DNA of 64,000 bases from Hypericum androsaemum (taxonomy: Eukaryota > Streptophyta > Magnoliopsida > Malpighiales > Hypericaceae): the NCBI GenBank assembly GCA_963995505.1, contig OZ023181.1:21882221-21946220 (forward strand). The letters are read 5' to 3'. This document shows positions 43,929-56,827 of this stretch, piece by piece. Every line of letters begins with the position of its first letter. The stretch's first letter is position 1. Made by a program: the position numbers and the translations under genes. The notes under the pieces were generated by a model. That model did no database searches and had not been told where the DNA came from. It was given only the letters and a program-made list of their open reading frames with translations.

Positions 43929-44394
43929 GGCGGGTGAGTGGCCGGTACGAGAGTGTGAGGATAGAGAGAGCTTACAGTGGTAGGAGGTGCGTGCCGACGG
44001 GCTCTATGTGCAATCGCCGGTTCGACTGACTCTGACTCTTTTTTTTTATTTTTAATAAGGCTTATCGATCTAAAGATCTGGGAGCTTAAGAACTATGAAC
44101 TAAGTAGGGAAAACAGAGAGGTTTAAGTACTCATGAGGGGGGTGAAAATTTGTGTATATTTTTTCCGATGATTTTTTCAAGAATGGAGGGCTCCTTATAT
44201 AGAAGGAGTGCCAGAGGCAGAGAAACTCTAGAATTCTCTAGCGTACGCTCGTAGGCGCACTACTAAAAGTAACTTACAGTTGTCTGGCGCACTAAGCCTA
44301 ATAATTCACAGGCGCACTACTAAAAGTTGCGCACTAAGACTAGTAAAAAGTACAATAATTGGCTCAAATGTCAATTCTTTGTCTGTGATAATTA
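43929..44394 (-). promoter_or_regulatory. Viral leader and promoter (copy 3)
   Basis: Leader from the GGCGGGTGAGTGG motif, short T-run, TATA box at 44193-44202 (minus), GTGCGC sites up to the ORF4 stop at 44395. Confidence 0.8.
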
Positions 44395-46227
44395 TTAGTA
44401 GGCTCTATGCATGTCTGGGATAGATATGTCGCCACTTGTTATACTAGCAGCTTCTAGTTCCATCTGTCGTTCATCTTCTAGGTGGTTGATGTGGCTCTCC
44501 TCTAGAAGACCTCCGTCACCACTATGTGGTAAAATCATACGCCATTGGTCCGTGCTCCAAATCTGTGTATAGTGTCCTTCTCCGAGGAGTCGGAGATTCT
44601 TCCATCCTCGCGGTATGGGCAGACAGGCTGGGTTCTGAAGCAATCTATAGACTTCTAGATTTTTAATCTCAGCGAGATCATAAGGAGAGGGGGCATCTAA
44701 GTTTAATTCTGTTTCTTCGAATTCTGTTTCGTCTAGCAGAATTATCCTCTTCTTGCCTGGGATGGTAGTGAACTCTGTTACTCTTGGGAGAGTTGAATCG
44801 ATGAGGCAGAAGATCCGTCCTCGAACCGCCATATTTCCTGCTATTAGAAAGAATTTTTCCCCGAACCATTGGAGAATATCTTCCATCTTTCCATCCTCTT
44901 CTAATTTTAGGATCATAACATCTATCATCCCTAAGTGATAAAACTTTAGGATAAGTTTAGCTGGTAAATCTGTTTTGTTTAGATCTACGTGTAACTTTAA
45001 GAGTCCCACCGTTCTGTTGTCTAGGCTGTAGGGTTTCTGTGATATATCCACCCCCTGGAAACTCCAATTTGCTTCTTTGAGATGGATTCGTACTAAATCT
45101 TGCTGGGCTGTGACTAGATCTTCAATATGGCCTTCTTCGGTTTTCTTTTTTATTAATTCTTCTCCTTCAGGCCATTCATCAAAGAGAGGCTATAGAACCT
45201 GTTGAGCTGGGAGATCGAGTAGTCTAGCTTTTAGCTGTAGAAAGTCTCTGCTGGGGCTTTTTGATGTTGACAGTTTTAACTCAGTGTCGTCTAGTTTTCT
45301 TCTTAGTTCTGTTCCTGATTTATTGAGTTTGGCCACCATCTTCTCCATAATGGTTATGGTCTGTTCATTCTTTTGAGCTGTAACTCCAGCTGTTAAAACC
45401 TTTTGTTCAGCTTCTTGTCTTTTTTCATCCAGGTGTCTAATCTGCTGTTCATTTTGCTGTTGAAGATGTACAATCTGGGCTTCCAGCTGTCTAATTGTAT
45501 CTTCATGGCGAAGAATAAGCTGGGCAGGTTCCTCCCAGGTTACATCAGAGAAGGGTCTAACTACTTCTGGTTCAATAAAAAAGTTGGGCCCAAAAGCCCC
45601 TCGGGCTTCTTCAAGAGCCTCGGCAAAACTATAATAGCCTTTATATAGAGGCTGATTACATAAGATGTATTTTCTAACTGTATCGAAGCTATTAAACACT
45701 CCTGTTTTTAGACCTCTATATATTACATAATGAGTAAACTTCTTTTTATAGGTCTTAGGAGTATTTTCTGAAAAATACATACTAAGGGCGTTTAAGCACT
45801 GTACTTTAAAGTTAGTAGCAGCTCCTGCTGTCTGTATATGCCACAGGTTGTCGAGAAGACATTGTTGTGACCTGTCTATAGATAACCCTGGGAAGGGTCT
45901 AAATTTTTTATTCCCTATATCTTAGAATTTGGCTAAGGAAATTGTTCCGAATTTAATCTGTTTATGCTGTGAAAAGGTTGGATTCGCAGAGGGCACTGAA
46001 GCACCACTTGCATTCCCTTCTATATAAACTGGCATTGCCAAATTATTTCTGTATATAATGTTAGCTGGGAGACCAGCTGCTTCTGTTTGTATGGTCTGTA
46101 TACTTGGCTCTTCTTTTTTCTGTGGAGTCTGTGGCGTAATGGGGCTTTGGGTACTTGGCCCTTCGCCTTCCATTTTCTCTTTGCCCTTAGGCTTAATAAC
46201 TCGTTTCTTCATCTTATTTTCCTGCAT
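44395..46227 (-). pseudogene. EPRV ORF4 (copy 3), two stops
   Basis: Full length but stopped by TAA at 45922-45924 (Gln codon elsewhere, before the viroplasmin-like domain) and TAG at 45190-45192 (Gln codon elsewhere, after the coiled coil). The viroplasmin-like domain and coiled coil lie between them. Confidence 0.87.
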
Positions 46228-47995
46228 TATTAAAAAACTTATTAATGCTTCTGGATAATAAATCTGCGAGACTATTATTTTTCCCTTTAATATGCTCAAA
46301 TTCTATGGAATATCCACTGCCTTGTATTAAGTTTTGTAAGTTAATCCATCTAGTTCGATTTATCTTTTTGCTATTTTCATTTTTTAAAAACTTAACTATA
46401 GCTTTGCAATCCGTTCTTACTGTAAATTCCTTATTTATATATAATTTGAACTTGTCTAATGCGTTTATTAATGCCTGTATTTCAAAATCTAGGCTAGTCC
46501 ACTTCATACCGGCTTTATTAAAATTACCACTAGCGTATGCTGCTATTCTTTTCGTGTATTTGTCTGCATATTTATGTGGTTGGCAGATCATTACTGCTCC
46601 CCATCCTTCTTTACTTCCATCACATTCTATAATAATATAATCTGTGGTAAGAGGTAATTCTAATAGTTTTATCTTCCGAACCTCTTGTTTGATTTTCTTA
46701 ACTAATTCTATGTCCTCTTTATTGAAATTTCTTTGACCATTTTTGGACGTTTTACTGTATAAAGGTCCTGTTAATTTACTAAGATTTGGAATAAATTTTC
46801 TTGCATAATTCATGATCCCTAAGAAAGCTTGTATTTTTTTCAGACCTTCTAATTTATCTGGAAAACTAAGAATTTTTTCGGCTATATGTGGTTGTAATTC
46901 TATTTTACCGTTTCCTATTTCTAAGCCCAAAAAGGAGATTTTTCTTTTAAATAATTCCATTTTCTTCTTACTTAATACTATCCCTTGTTTTACTACTTCT
47001 TCAAAAATTACAGCTATATGTTGTTCATGTTCAATAACCGAGTTACTGGCTATGAGGATATCGTCAATATATACTAGGCAAAAGGCGTATTTTAGAAAAA
47101 TACTATCCATAAACCTTTGAAAAACTGCGGGTGCATTTTTTAAGCCAAAACTAAGGACATTCCACTCAAAATGTCCTTCTGGACATGTGAAAGCTGTCCA
47201 TGGTTTAAACCATTCTTCTAATTGTAGCTGATTGTATCCTTATTTTAGATCGAATTTACTAAATATCTTTTTATTCTGAATTAATCCTATAAGATTATCT
47301 TTGTTTGGAATATTATACGCATCATCTATTGTATTATCGTTTAACCTTTTATAATTATATACTATTCTAGCCTTTCCTCGTTTGATTTCACTATGGTTTC
47401 TAACTATGAAAGCCGCTGTTCTATGTGGACTTTCTGACCTTCGAATTAAATTTTGTTTAAGCATTTCGGGGATTTGATTCCTAAATTCGTCCCTATCTAG
47501 GGGGCTATAATCGATATTTGCAGTTACTATTCGGATATCACGGTTTTTAATTTTCATTTTTGCTAAAAAGTTTACTCTAGATTTTGTTATATCATCTCCT
47601 ATTAATCCTAATTTTTCTAATTTCTGAATTTTAGGGTAGTTTATGCTACTTTTTATATCTGGTCCTTTTTCTAAATCTTGTGACAACATTTTTCCTAACA
47701 TCTGATAAGCTTCATTTTCTATAGTACTTGACTGTACATTTGTTTTTGTTGTTAAAAAATCTAAGTGGGAGTGTCCACCACGCTTGCGCGCGAACTCTGA
47801 TGTTTGAATATATTTATTAGTTGGAAAGGTATAAACATGTTTACTAATGGTAATGCAGTTACGGGATATAGTAAGACTTCCATTGAGGCTACAAAGAAAG
47901 TTAATGCCTAGTAAAAACTCTTTACTACGAGTGCCTTCAGGGGCAATATTTACCTGTGGAAGATCATATTTAGTATTATAATTACCTAAGAAATC
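46214..47995 (-). pseudogene. EPRV ORF3 (copy 3), protease-RT-RNase H part with a stop
   Basis: Covers part of the protease, the RT and RNase H. TAA at 47240-47242 is at the same codon as the stop at 37442 in copy 2. Coat region, ORF2 and ORF1 are missing: the copy ends at about 47995 in a joint with an inverted RT piece. Confidence 0.87.
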
Positions 47996-48156
47996 TAAAA
48001 ATCCCGAAAAATTAGGATTAATAGGAGATGATATAACAAAATCTAGAGTAAACTTTTTACAAAAATGAAAATTAAAAACCCTGATATCCGAATAGTAACT
48101 GCAAATATCGATTATAGCCCCCTAGATAGGGACGAATTTAGGAATCAAATCCCCAA
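47996..48156 (+). pseudogene. Short inverted RT fragment
   Basis: About 160 bases of the N-terminal RT region on the + strand ('EKLGLIGDDITKS' region), with a two-base loss near 48060. It is joined at about 48156 directly to the leader side of a primer site through a shared CCC/AAATC. Confidence 0.8.
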
Positions 48157-48163
48157 ATCGTTA

Positions 48164-48178
48164 CTGGCTCTGATACCA
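48164..48178 (-). promoter_or_regulatory. tRNA-Met primer-binding site beside a rearrangement
   Basis: TGGTATCAGAGCCAG on the minus strand, kept although only about 8 bases of its downstream leader survive before the joint with the RT fragment. Confidence 0.9.
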
Positions 48179-48976
48179 ATAGGGGGTGAGTGGCCGCTAC
48201 GAGAGTGTTTGGATAGAGAGAGCTTACAGTGGTAGGAGGTGCGTGCCGACGGGCTCTATGTGCAATCGCCGGTTCGACTGACTCTGACTCTTTTTTTTTC
48301 TTTTTTTTTTAATAAGGCTTATCGATCTGAAGATCTGGGAGCTTAAGAACTATGAACTAAGTAGGGAAAACAGAGAGGTTTAAGTACTCATGAGGGGGGT
48401 GAAAATTTGTGTATATTTTTTCCGATGATTTTTACAAGAATGGAGGGCTCCTTATATAGAAGGAGCGCCAGAGGCAGAGAAACTCTAGAATTCTCTAGCG
48501 TACGCTCGTAGGCGCACTACTAAAAGTAACTTACAGCTGTCTGGCGCACTAAGCCTAATAATTCACAGGCGCGTGCCGACGGGCCCTATGTGCAATCGCC
48601 GGTTCGACTGACTCTGACTCTCTTTTTTTTTTTTAATAAGGCTTATCGATCTGAAGATCTGGGAGCTTAAGAACTATGAACTAAGTAGGGAAAACAGAGA
48701 GGTTTAAGTACTCATGAGGGGGGGTGAAAATTTGTGTATATTTTTTCCGATGATTTTTACAAGAATGGAGGGCTCCTTATATAGAAGGAGCGCCAGAGGC
48801 AGAGAAACTCTAGAATTCTCTAGCGTACGCTCGTAGGCGCACTACTAAAAGTAACTTACAGCTGTCTGGCGCACTAAGCCTAATAAGTCACAGGCGCACT
48901 ACTAAAAGTTGCGCACTAAGACTAGTAAAAAGTACAATAATTGGCACAAATGTCAATTCTTTGTCTGTGATAATTA
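48179..48976 (-). promoter_or_regulatory. Duplicated viral leader and promoter (copy 4)
   Basis: Two leader-promoter pieces in tandem. The first (48179-48572) has its TATA box at 48450-48459 and is cut within the GTGCGC sites. The second starts at 48573 in the leader (GCGTGCCGACGGG) with TATA at 48775-48784 and complete sites to the ORF4 stop. The joint falls on a shared GGCGC. Confidence 0.8.
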
Positions 48977-50603
48977 TTAGTAGGCTCTATGCGTGTCTGG
49001 GATAGATATGTCGCCACTTGTTATACTAGCAGCTTCTAGTTCCATCTGTCGTTCATCTTCTAGGTGGATGATGTGGCTCTCCTCTAGAAGACCTCCGTCA
49101 CCACTATGTGGTAAAATCATACGCCATTGGTCCGTGCTCCAAATCTGTGTATAGTGTCCTTCTCCGAGGAGTCGGAGATTCTTCCATCCTCGCGTGTGGG
49201 CAGACAGGCTGGGTTCTGAAGCAATCTATAGACTTCTAGATTTTTAATCTCAGCGAGATCATAAGGAGAGGGGGCATCTAAGTTTAATTCTGTTTCTTCG
49301 AATTCTGTTTCGTCTAGCAGAATTATCCTCTTCTTGCCTGGGATGGTAGTGAACTCTGTTACTCTTGGGAGAGTTGAATCGATGAGGCAGAAGATCCGTC
49401 CTCGAACCGCCATATTTCCTGCTATTAGAAAGAATTTTTCCCCGAACCATTGGAGAATATCTTCCATCTTTCCATCCTCTTCTAATTTTAGGATCATAAC
49501 ATCTATCATCCCTAAGTGATAAAACTTTAGGATAAGTTTAGCTGGTAAATCTGTTTTGTTTAGATCTACGTGTAACTTTAAGAGTCCCACCGTTCTGTTG
49601 TCTAGGCTGTAGGGTTTCTGTGATATATCCACCCCCTGGAAACTCCAATTTGCTTCTTTGAGATGGATTCGTACTAAATCTTGCTGGGCTGTGACTAGAT
49701 CTTCAATATGGCCTTCTTCGGTTTTCTTTTTTATTAATTCTTCTCCTTCAGGCCATTCATCAAAGAGAGGCTGTAGAACCTGTTGAGCTGGGAGATCGAG
49801 TAGTCTAGCTTTTAGCTGTAGAAAGTCTCTGCTGGGGCTTTTTGATGTTGACAGTTTTAACTCAGTGTCGTCTAGTTTTCTTCTTAGTTCTGTTCCTGAT
49901 TTATTGAGTTTGGCCACCATCTTCTCCATAATGGTTATGGTCTGTTCATTCTTTTGAGCTGTAACTCCAGCTGTTAAAGCCTTTTGTTCAGCTTCTTGTC
50001 TTTTTTCCTCCAGGTGTCTAATCTGCTGTTCATTTTGCTGTTGAAGATGTACAATCTGGGCTTCCAGCTGTCTAATTGTATCTTCATGGCGAAGAATAAG
50101 CTGGGCTGGTTCCTCCCGGGTTACATCAGAGAAGGGTCTAACTACTTCTGGTTCAATAAAAAAGTTGGGCCCAAAAGCCCCTCGGGCTTCCTCAAGAGCC
50201 TCGGCAAAACTATAATAGCCTTTATATAGAGGCTGATTACATAAGATGTATTTTCTAACTGTATCGAAGCTATTAAACACTCCTGTTTTTAGACCTCTAT
50301 ATATTACATAATGAGTAAACTTCTTTTTATAGGTCTTAGGAGTATTTTCTGAAAAATACATACTAAGGGCGTTTAAGCACTGTACTTTAAAGTTAGTAGC
50401 AGCTCCTGCTGTCTGTATATGCCACAGGTTGTCGAGAAGACATTGTTGTGACCTGTCTATAGATAACCCTGGGAAGGGTCTAAATTTTTTATTCCCTATA
50501 TCTTGGAATTCGGCTAAGGAAATTGTTCCAAATTTAATCTGTTTATGCTGTGAAAAGGTTGGATTCGCAGAGGGCACTGAAGCACCACTTGCATTCCCTT
50601 CTA
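48977..50603 (-). pseudogene. EPRV ORF4 (copy 4), frameshifted and 5'-truncated
   Basis: Open through the viroplasmin-like domain and coiled coil, but a G is missing at about 49194, shifting the last 70 codons, with a stop at 49117. At about 50603 the N-terminus is replaced by ORF3 RNase H sequence, a deletion joint at a shared CTATG-like motif. Confidence 0.85.
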
Positions 50604-53600
50604 TGCTGCTATTCTTTCCGTGTATTTGTCTGCATATTTATGTGTTTTGCAGATCATTACTGCTCCCCATCCTTCTTTACTTCCATCACATTCTATAATA
50701 ATATAATCTGTGGTAAGAGGTAATTCTAAGGGTTTTATCTTCCGAACCTCTTGTTTGATTTTCTTAACTAATTCTATGTCCTCTTTATTGAAATTTCTTT
50801 GACCATTTTTGGACGTTTTACTGTATAAAGGTCCTGTTAATTTACTAAGATTTGGAATAAATTTTCTTGCATAATTCATGATCCCTAAGAAAGCTTGTAT
50901 TTGTTTCAGACCTTCTAATTTATCCGGAAAACTAAGAATTTTTTCGGCTATATGTGGTTGTAATTCTATTTTACCGTTTCCTATTTCTAAGCCCAAAAAG
51001 GAGATTTTTCTTTTAAATAATTCCATTTTCTTCTTACTTAATACTATCCCTTGTTTTACTACTTCTTCAAAAATTACAGCTAAATGTTGTTCATGTTCAG
51101 TAACCGAGTTACTGGCTATGAGGATATCGTCAATATATACTAGGCAAAAGGCGTATTTTAGAAAAATACTATCCATAAACCTTTGAAAAACTACGGGTGC
51201 ATTTTTTAAGCCAAAACTAAGGACATTCCACTCAAAATGTCCTTCTGGACATGTGAAAGCTGTCCATGGTTTAAACCATTCTTCTAATTGTAGCTGATTG
51301 TATCCTGATTTTAGATCGAATTTACTAAATATCTTTTTATTCTGAATTAATCCTATAAGATTATCTTTGTTTGGAATATTATACGCATCATCTATTGTAT
51401 TATCGTTTAACCTTTTATAATTATATACTATTCTAGCCTTTCCTCGTTTGATTTCACTATGGTTTCTAACTATGAAAGCCGCTGTTCTATGTGGACTTTC
51501 TGACCTTCGAATTAAATTTTGTTTAAGCATTTCGGGGATTTGATTCCTAAATTCGTCTCTATCTAGGGGGCTATAATCGATATTTGCAGTTACTATTCGG
51601 ATATCAGGGTTTTTAATTTTCATTTTTGCTAAAAAGTTTACTCTAGATTTTGTTATATCATCTCCTATTAATCCTAATTTTTCTGATTTCTGAATTTTAG
51701 GGTAGTTTATGCTACTTTTTATATCTGGTCCTTTTTCTAAATCTTGTGACAACATTTTTCCTAACATCTGATAAGCTTCATTTTCTATAGTACTTGACTG
51801 TACATTTGTTTTTGTTGTTAAAAAATCTAAGTGGGAGTGTCCACCACGCTTGCGCGCGAACTCTGATGTTTGAATATATTTATTAGTTGGAAAGGTATAA
51901 ACATGTTTACTAATGGTAATGCAGTTACGGGCTATAGTAAGACTTCCATTGAGGCTACAAAGAAAGTTAATGCCTAGTAAAAACTCTTTACTACAAGTGC
52001 CTTCAGGGGCAATATTTACCTGTGGAAGATCATATTTAGTACTATAATTACCTGCAAAATCTAAAAATTGAATGCCAGTGGATTCTAAACAATGGGTTAA
52101 CGTTAGTAATCTATTTTCTACTGTTCGAGTGGTGATATTGTATTTTAGTGGTGTATGGTATTGCTTAGGAACCATACTGTATCCTATTAAACTCTTCGTA
52201 CTTCCTGTATCTAAAATGGCTGTTAAATCGAGGAATTTATTATTTTCTAACCAGACTCTACATTTCAAGGTTATTAGACTAGCTATACAGTCACCGATTA
52301 TAAATGCTTCTTCTTCTGCTACCTGTTCGGCCATGTGATTTTCTTCAATAATTTCATCAATACCTTCTTTATGTTTTCCCATATCTCTTTCTATTTCGAG
52401 TTTTCTTAATCTTTGTTTAATGAGTTCAATCTCTAATTCATGTTTTTCAATTCGTTCAGTATAAAAATTAAAATTGTTATCTTTAATTAATTCTTTTGTT
52501 CGTCCTGTTAAATCTGTTTCTATTTTATAGATCTTCTTTATGCATAGAAAGCAGATTTCTTTAAAGCAGTAATTACATTGATAACGTCTATCTATTGCCG
52601 GATATAATTTACAGATATAACAGCTTATATGATTATTTCCTCTATTTCTAATCCATTCGTGGGGACATTCATTTTCCTCTGTATTCATATACGTATATGT
52701 TATTTTAGGAGGGTTTTCTTTGTCTGATTCACTGGTTATACTATAAACAGAGTTATCAGAATCATTGGTTTTAATACTTTGTATTTTATATTTGTCTAAC
52801 TGTTCTACTAAGTTAGATCTTTCTGCATTTTTTGCCTTGTTAGGGCATCTATTTGCTAGGTGATCTGGATCTCCGCAAATAAAACAGGTACACTTCCTAG
52901 TCTTGGGTTTTTTCTTTACGTACTTATCTTTATTTTTCCATGGTTTATCTTTTCTATATGACGTACTTTTCCTAAGATATTTTTTCTTACCTTTAGCTCT
53001 ATCATAATATCTGTATGCTTGTGGCGTATAAACTGCTGTTTTACAGAAAGCCCAAGCTTGCCTTCGAATTTGTTCTTGCATAGTTGCTTCTTTACACTTT
53101 TCCTCTAATTTATTGAATACGTAGGTTATTCGTGGTCCTACACCTAATCCTTCTGTTAAGCCATAGTCAGCTACCCAATCTTCATGTATAGATCTTCCTA
53201 AGTCTCCTGGTAATTTTACAAAATATCTATTACACAAATTATCATCCATAGCTCGTCCGGTTTGTGATAGTAATCTAGCAAAGTCGGAGCTAAATTCTTT
53301 GATATACTTAAAGTCTGTTATACTTAATTGTTCTAGGTTCCTAACTGTCGTATCTTGTATAAATGTATTTTCTTTTGCCGGGTCAACTCCTAATAACAAA
53401 ATCCTAATCTGACTCGTAAAGTTATAAGGATTATCTCCTAATGATTTTAATGTATTAATTTCTTTGGGATTTTTAGCCTTTTTGCTTTGCCAAAATCCTA
53501 ACGCTGTTGGTCCTAAGGTTGTTTCTAAATAAGAGAACATATCTATATCTGATCGTTTATTAGTTTCCCAATTTCTGACTACTGTTTGTTCCCATACCAG

Positions 53601-53697
53601 GACTTCGTCTGGCCATAACTGTGGATGTTGCTGTTCTACTAGTAACATATCAGAGCTATATAATCGTCCAATTGGCATTCTAGATCCTCGACCTCTA
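50604..53697 (-). pseudogene. EPRV ORF3 (copy 4), longest uninterrupted stretch, both ends lost
   Basis: 1025 codons are open from the coat region through both Cys motifs, protease and RT to the first half of RNase H. The N-terminus is lost at the inversion joint at about 53697, and the RNase H end is lost at 50604. It has the normal Ser and Glu at the two RT positions stopped in copies 1 to 3. Lack of stops over 3 kb argues for a recent origin. Confidence 0.88.
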
Positions 53698-54560
53698 GAT
53701 TTTTTAACAACAAAAACAAATGTACAGTCAAGTACTATAGAAAATGAAGCTTATCAGATGTTAGGAAAAATGTTGTCACAAGATTTAGAAAAAGGACCAG
53801 ATATAAAAAGTAGCATAAACTACCCTAAAATTCAGAAATTAGAAAAATTAGGATTAATAGGAGATGATATAACAAAATCTAGAGTAAACTTTTTAGCAAA
53901 AATGAAAATTAAAAACCCTGATATCCGAATAGTAACTACAAATATCGATTATAGCCCCCTAGATAGGGACGAATTTAGGAATCAAATCCCCGAAATGCTT
54001 AAACAAAATTTAATTCGAAGGTCAGAAAGTCCACATAGAACAGCGGCTTTCATAGTTAGAAACCATAGTGAAATCAAACGAGGAAAGGCTAGAATAGTAT
54101 ATAATTATAAAAGGTTAAACGATAATACAATAGATGATGCGTATAATATTCCAAACAAAGATAATCTTATAGGATTAATTCAGAATAAAAAGATATTTAG
54201 TAAATTCGATCTAAAATCAGGATACAATCAGCTACAATTAGAAGAATGGTTTAAACCATGGACAGCTTTCACATGTCCAGAAGGACATTTTGAGTGGAAT
54301 GTCCTTAGTTTTGGCTTAAAAAATGCACCCGCAGTTTTTCAAAGGTTTATGGATAGTATTTTACTAAAATACGCCTTTTGCCTAGTATATATTGACGATA
54401 TCCTCATAGCCAGTAACTCGGTTACTGAACATGAACAACATTTAGCTGTAATTTTTGAAGAAGTAGTAAAACAAGGGATAGTATTAAGTAAGAAGAAAAT
54501 GGAATTATTTAAAAGAAAAATCTCCTTTTTGGGCTTAGAAATAGGAAACGGTAAAATAGA
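53698..54560 (+). pseudogene. Inverted protease-RT fragment (+ strand)
   Basis: Open from the protease-RT linker through 'YIDDILIAS' to the 'GLEIGNGKIE' region. It flips orientation at 53697/53698 on a two- or three-base overlap and ends in filler DNA at 54561. Confidence 0.87.
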
Positions 54561-54693
54561 GGTGACGGAGGTCTATAGATTGCCTGTATTTCAAACGAGG
54601 AAAGGCTAGAATATCTATATCTGACCGTATAGATCCTCCAAAGTACATAAACAGTATCCTGTTTATCTATTTTATCCGGTAAAATAGAATTTC
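54561..54693. other. Filler DNA made of viral snippets
   Basis: About 130 bases composed of 10-20-base pieces that match separate parts of the virus: ORF4 (GGTGACGGAGGTCT), RNase H (GCCTGTATTTCAAA), RT (CGAGGAAAGGCTAGAAT), coat (ATATCTATATCTGA) and leader (AAAGTACATAAACAGTA). It joins the inverted RT piece to the next leader. Confidence 0.75.
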
Positions 54694-54994
54694 TATGAAC
54701 TAAGTAGGGAAAACAGAGAGGTTTAAGTACTCATGAGGGGGGTGAAAATTTGTGTATATTTTTTCCGATGATTTTTACAAGAATGGAGGGCTCCTTATAC
54801 AGAAGGAGCGCCAGAGGCAGAGAAACTCTAGAATTCTCTAGCGTACGCTCGTAGGCGCACTACTAAAAGTAACTTACAGCTGTCTGGCGCACTAAGCCTA
54901 ATAATTCACAGGCGCACTACTAAAAGTTGCGCACTAAGACTAGTAAAAAGTACAATAATTGGCACAAATGTCAATTCTTTGTCTGTGATAATTA
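54694..54994 (-). promoter_or_regulatory. Viral leader end and promoter (copy 5)
   Basis: Only the TATA-proximal part of the leader is present (joined to filler at about 54693). The TATA box is altered: CTGTATAAGG on the minus strand instead of CTATATAAGG. GTGCGC sites are complete. Confidence 0.78.
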
Positions 54995-56827
54995 TTAGTA
55001 GGCTCTATGCGTGTCTGGGATAGATATGTCGCCACTTGTTATACTAGCAGCTTCTAGTTCCATCTGTCGTTCATCTTCTAGGTGGATGATGTGGCTCTCC
55101 TCTAGAAGACCTCTGTCACCACTATGAGGTAAAATCATACGCCATTGGTCCGTGCTCTAAATCTGTGTATAGTGTCCTTCTCCGAGGAGTCGGAGATTCT
55201 TCCATCCTCGTGGTGTGGGCAGACAGGCTGGGTTCTGAAGCAATCTATAGACTTCTAGATTTTTAATCTCAGCGAGATCATAAGGAGAGGGGGCATCTAA
55301 GTTTAATTCTGTTTCTTCGACTTCTGTTTCGTCTAGCTGAATTATCCTCTTCTTGCCTGGGATGGTAGTGAACTCTGTTACTCTTGGGAGAGTTGAATCG
55401 ATGAGGCAGAAGATCCATCCTCGAACCGTCATATTTCCTGCTATTAGAAAGAATTTTTCCCCGAACCATTGGAGAATATCTTCCATCTTTCCATCCTCTT
55501 CTAATTTTAGGATCATAACATCTATCATCCCTAAGTGATAAAACTTTAGGATAAGTTTAGCTGGTAAAGCTATTTTGTTTAGATCTACGTGTAACTTTAA
55601 GAGTCCCACCGTTTTGTTGTCTAGGCTGTAGGGTTTCTGTGATATATCCACCCCCTGGAAACTCCAATTTGCTTCTTTGAGATGGATTCATACTAAATCT
55701 TGCTGGGCTGTGACTAGATCTTCAATATGGCCTTCTTCGGTTTTCTTTTTTATTAATTCTTCTCCTTCAGGCCATTCATCAAAGACAGGCTGTAGAACCT
55801 GTTGAGCTGGGAGATCGAGTAGTCTAGCTTTTAGCTGTATAAAGTCTCTGCTGGGGCTTTTTGATGTTGACAGTTTTAACTCAGTGTCGTCTAGTTTTCT
55901 TCTTAGTTCTGTTCCTGATTTATTGAGTTTGGCCACCATCTTCTCCATAATGGTTATGGTCTGTTCATTCTTTTGAGCTGTAACTCCAGCTGTTAAAGCC
56001 TTTTGTTCAGCTTCTTGTCTTTTTTCCTCCAGGTGTCTAATCTGCTGTTCATTTTGCTATTGAAGATGTACAATCTGGGCTTCCAGCTGTCTAATTGTAT
56101 CTTCATGGCGAAGAATAAGCTGGGCTGGTTCCTCCCGGGTTACATCAGAGAAGGGTCTAACTACTTCTGGTTCAATAAAAAAGTTGGGCCCAAAAGCCCC
56201 TCGGGCTTCTTCAAGAGCCTCGGCAAAACTATAATAGCCTTTATATAGAGGCTGATTACATAAGATGTATTTTCTAACTGTATCGAAGCTATTAAACACT
56301 CCTGTTTTTAGACCTCTATATATTACATAATGAGTAAACTTCTTTTTATAGGTCTTAGGAGTATTTTCTGAAAAATACATACTAAGGGCGTTTAAGCACT
56401 GTACTTTAAAGTTAGTAGCAGCTCCTGCTGTCTGTATATGCCACAGGTTGTCGAGAAGACATTGTTGTGACCTGTCTATAGATAACCCTGGGAAGGGTCT
56501 AAATTTTTTATTCCCTATATCTTGGAATTCGGCTAAGGAAATTGTTCCGAATTTAATCTGTTTATGCTGTGAAAAGGTTGGATTCGCAGAGGGCACTGAA
56601 GCACCACTTGCATTCCCTTCTATATAAACTGGCATTGCCAAATTATTTCTGTATATAATGTTAGCTGGGAGACCAGCTGCTTCTGTTTGTATGGTCTGTA
56701 TACTTGGCTCTTCTTTTTTCTGTGGAGTCTGTGGCGTAATGGGGCTTTGGGTACTTGGCCCTTCGCCTTCCATTTTCTCTTTGCCCTTAGGCTTAATAAC
56801 TCATTTCTTCATCTTATTTTCCTGCAT
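54995..56827 (-). pseudogene. EPRV ORF4 (copy 5), four stops
   Basis: Full length but with TGA at 56801-56803 (Arg elsewhere, near the start), TAG at 56057-56059 (Gln, coiled coil), TGA at 55688-55690 (Arg) and TAG at 55157-55159 (Trp, near the end). All four are C-to-T or G-to-A type changes. It is the most decayed ORF4. Confidence 0.87.
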
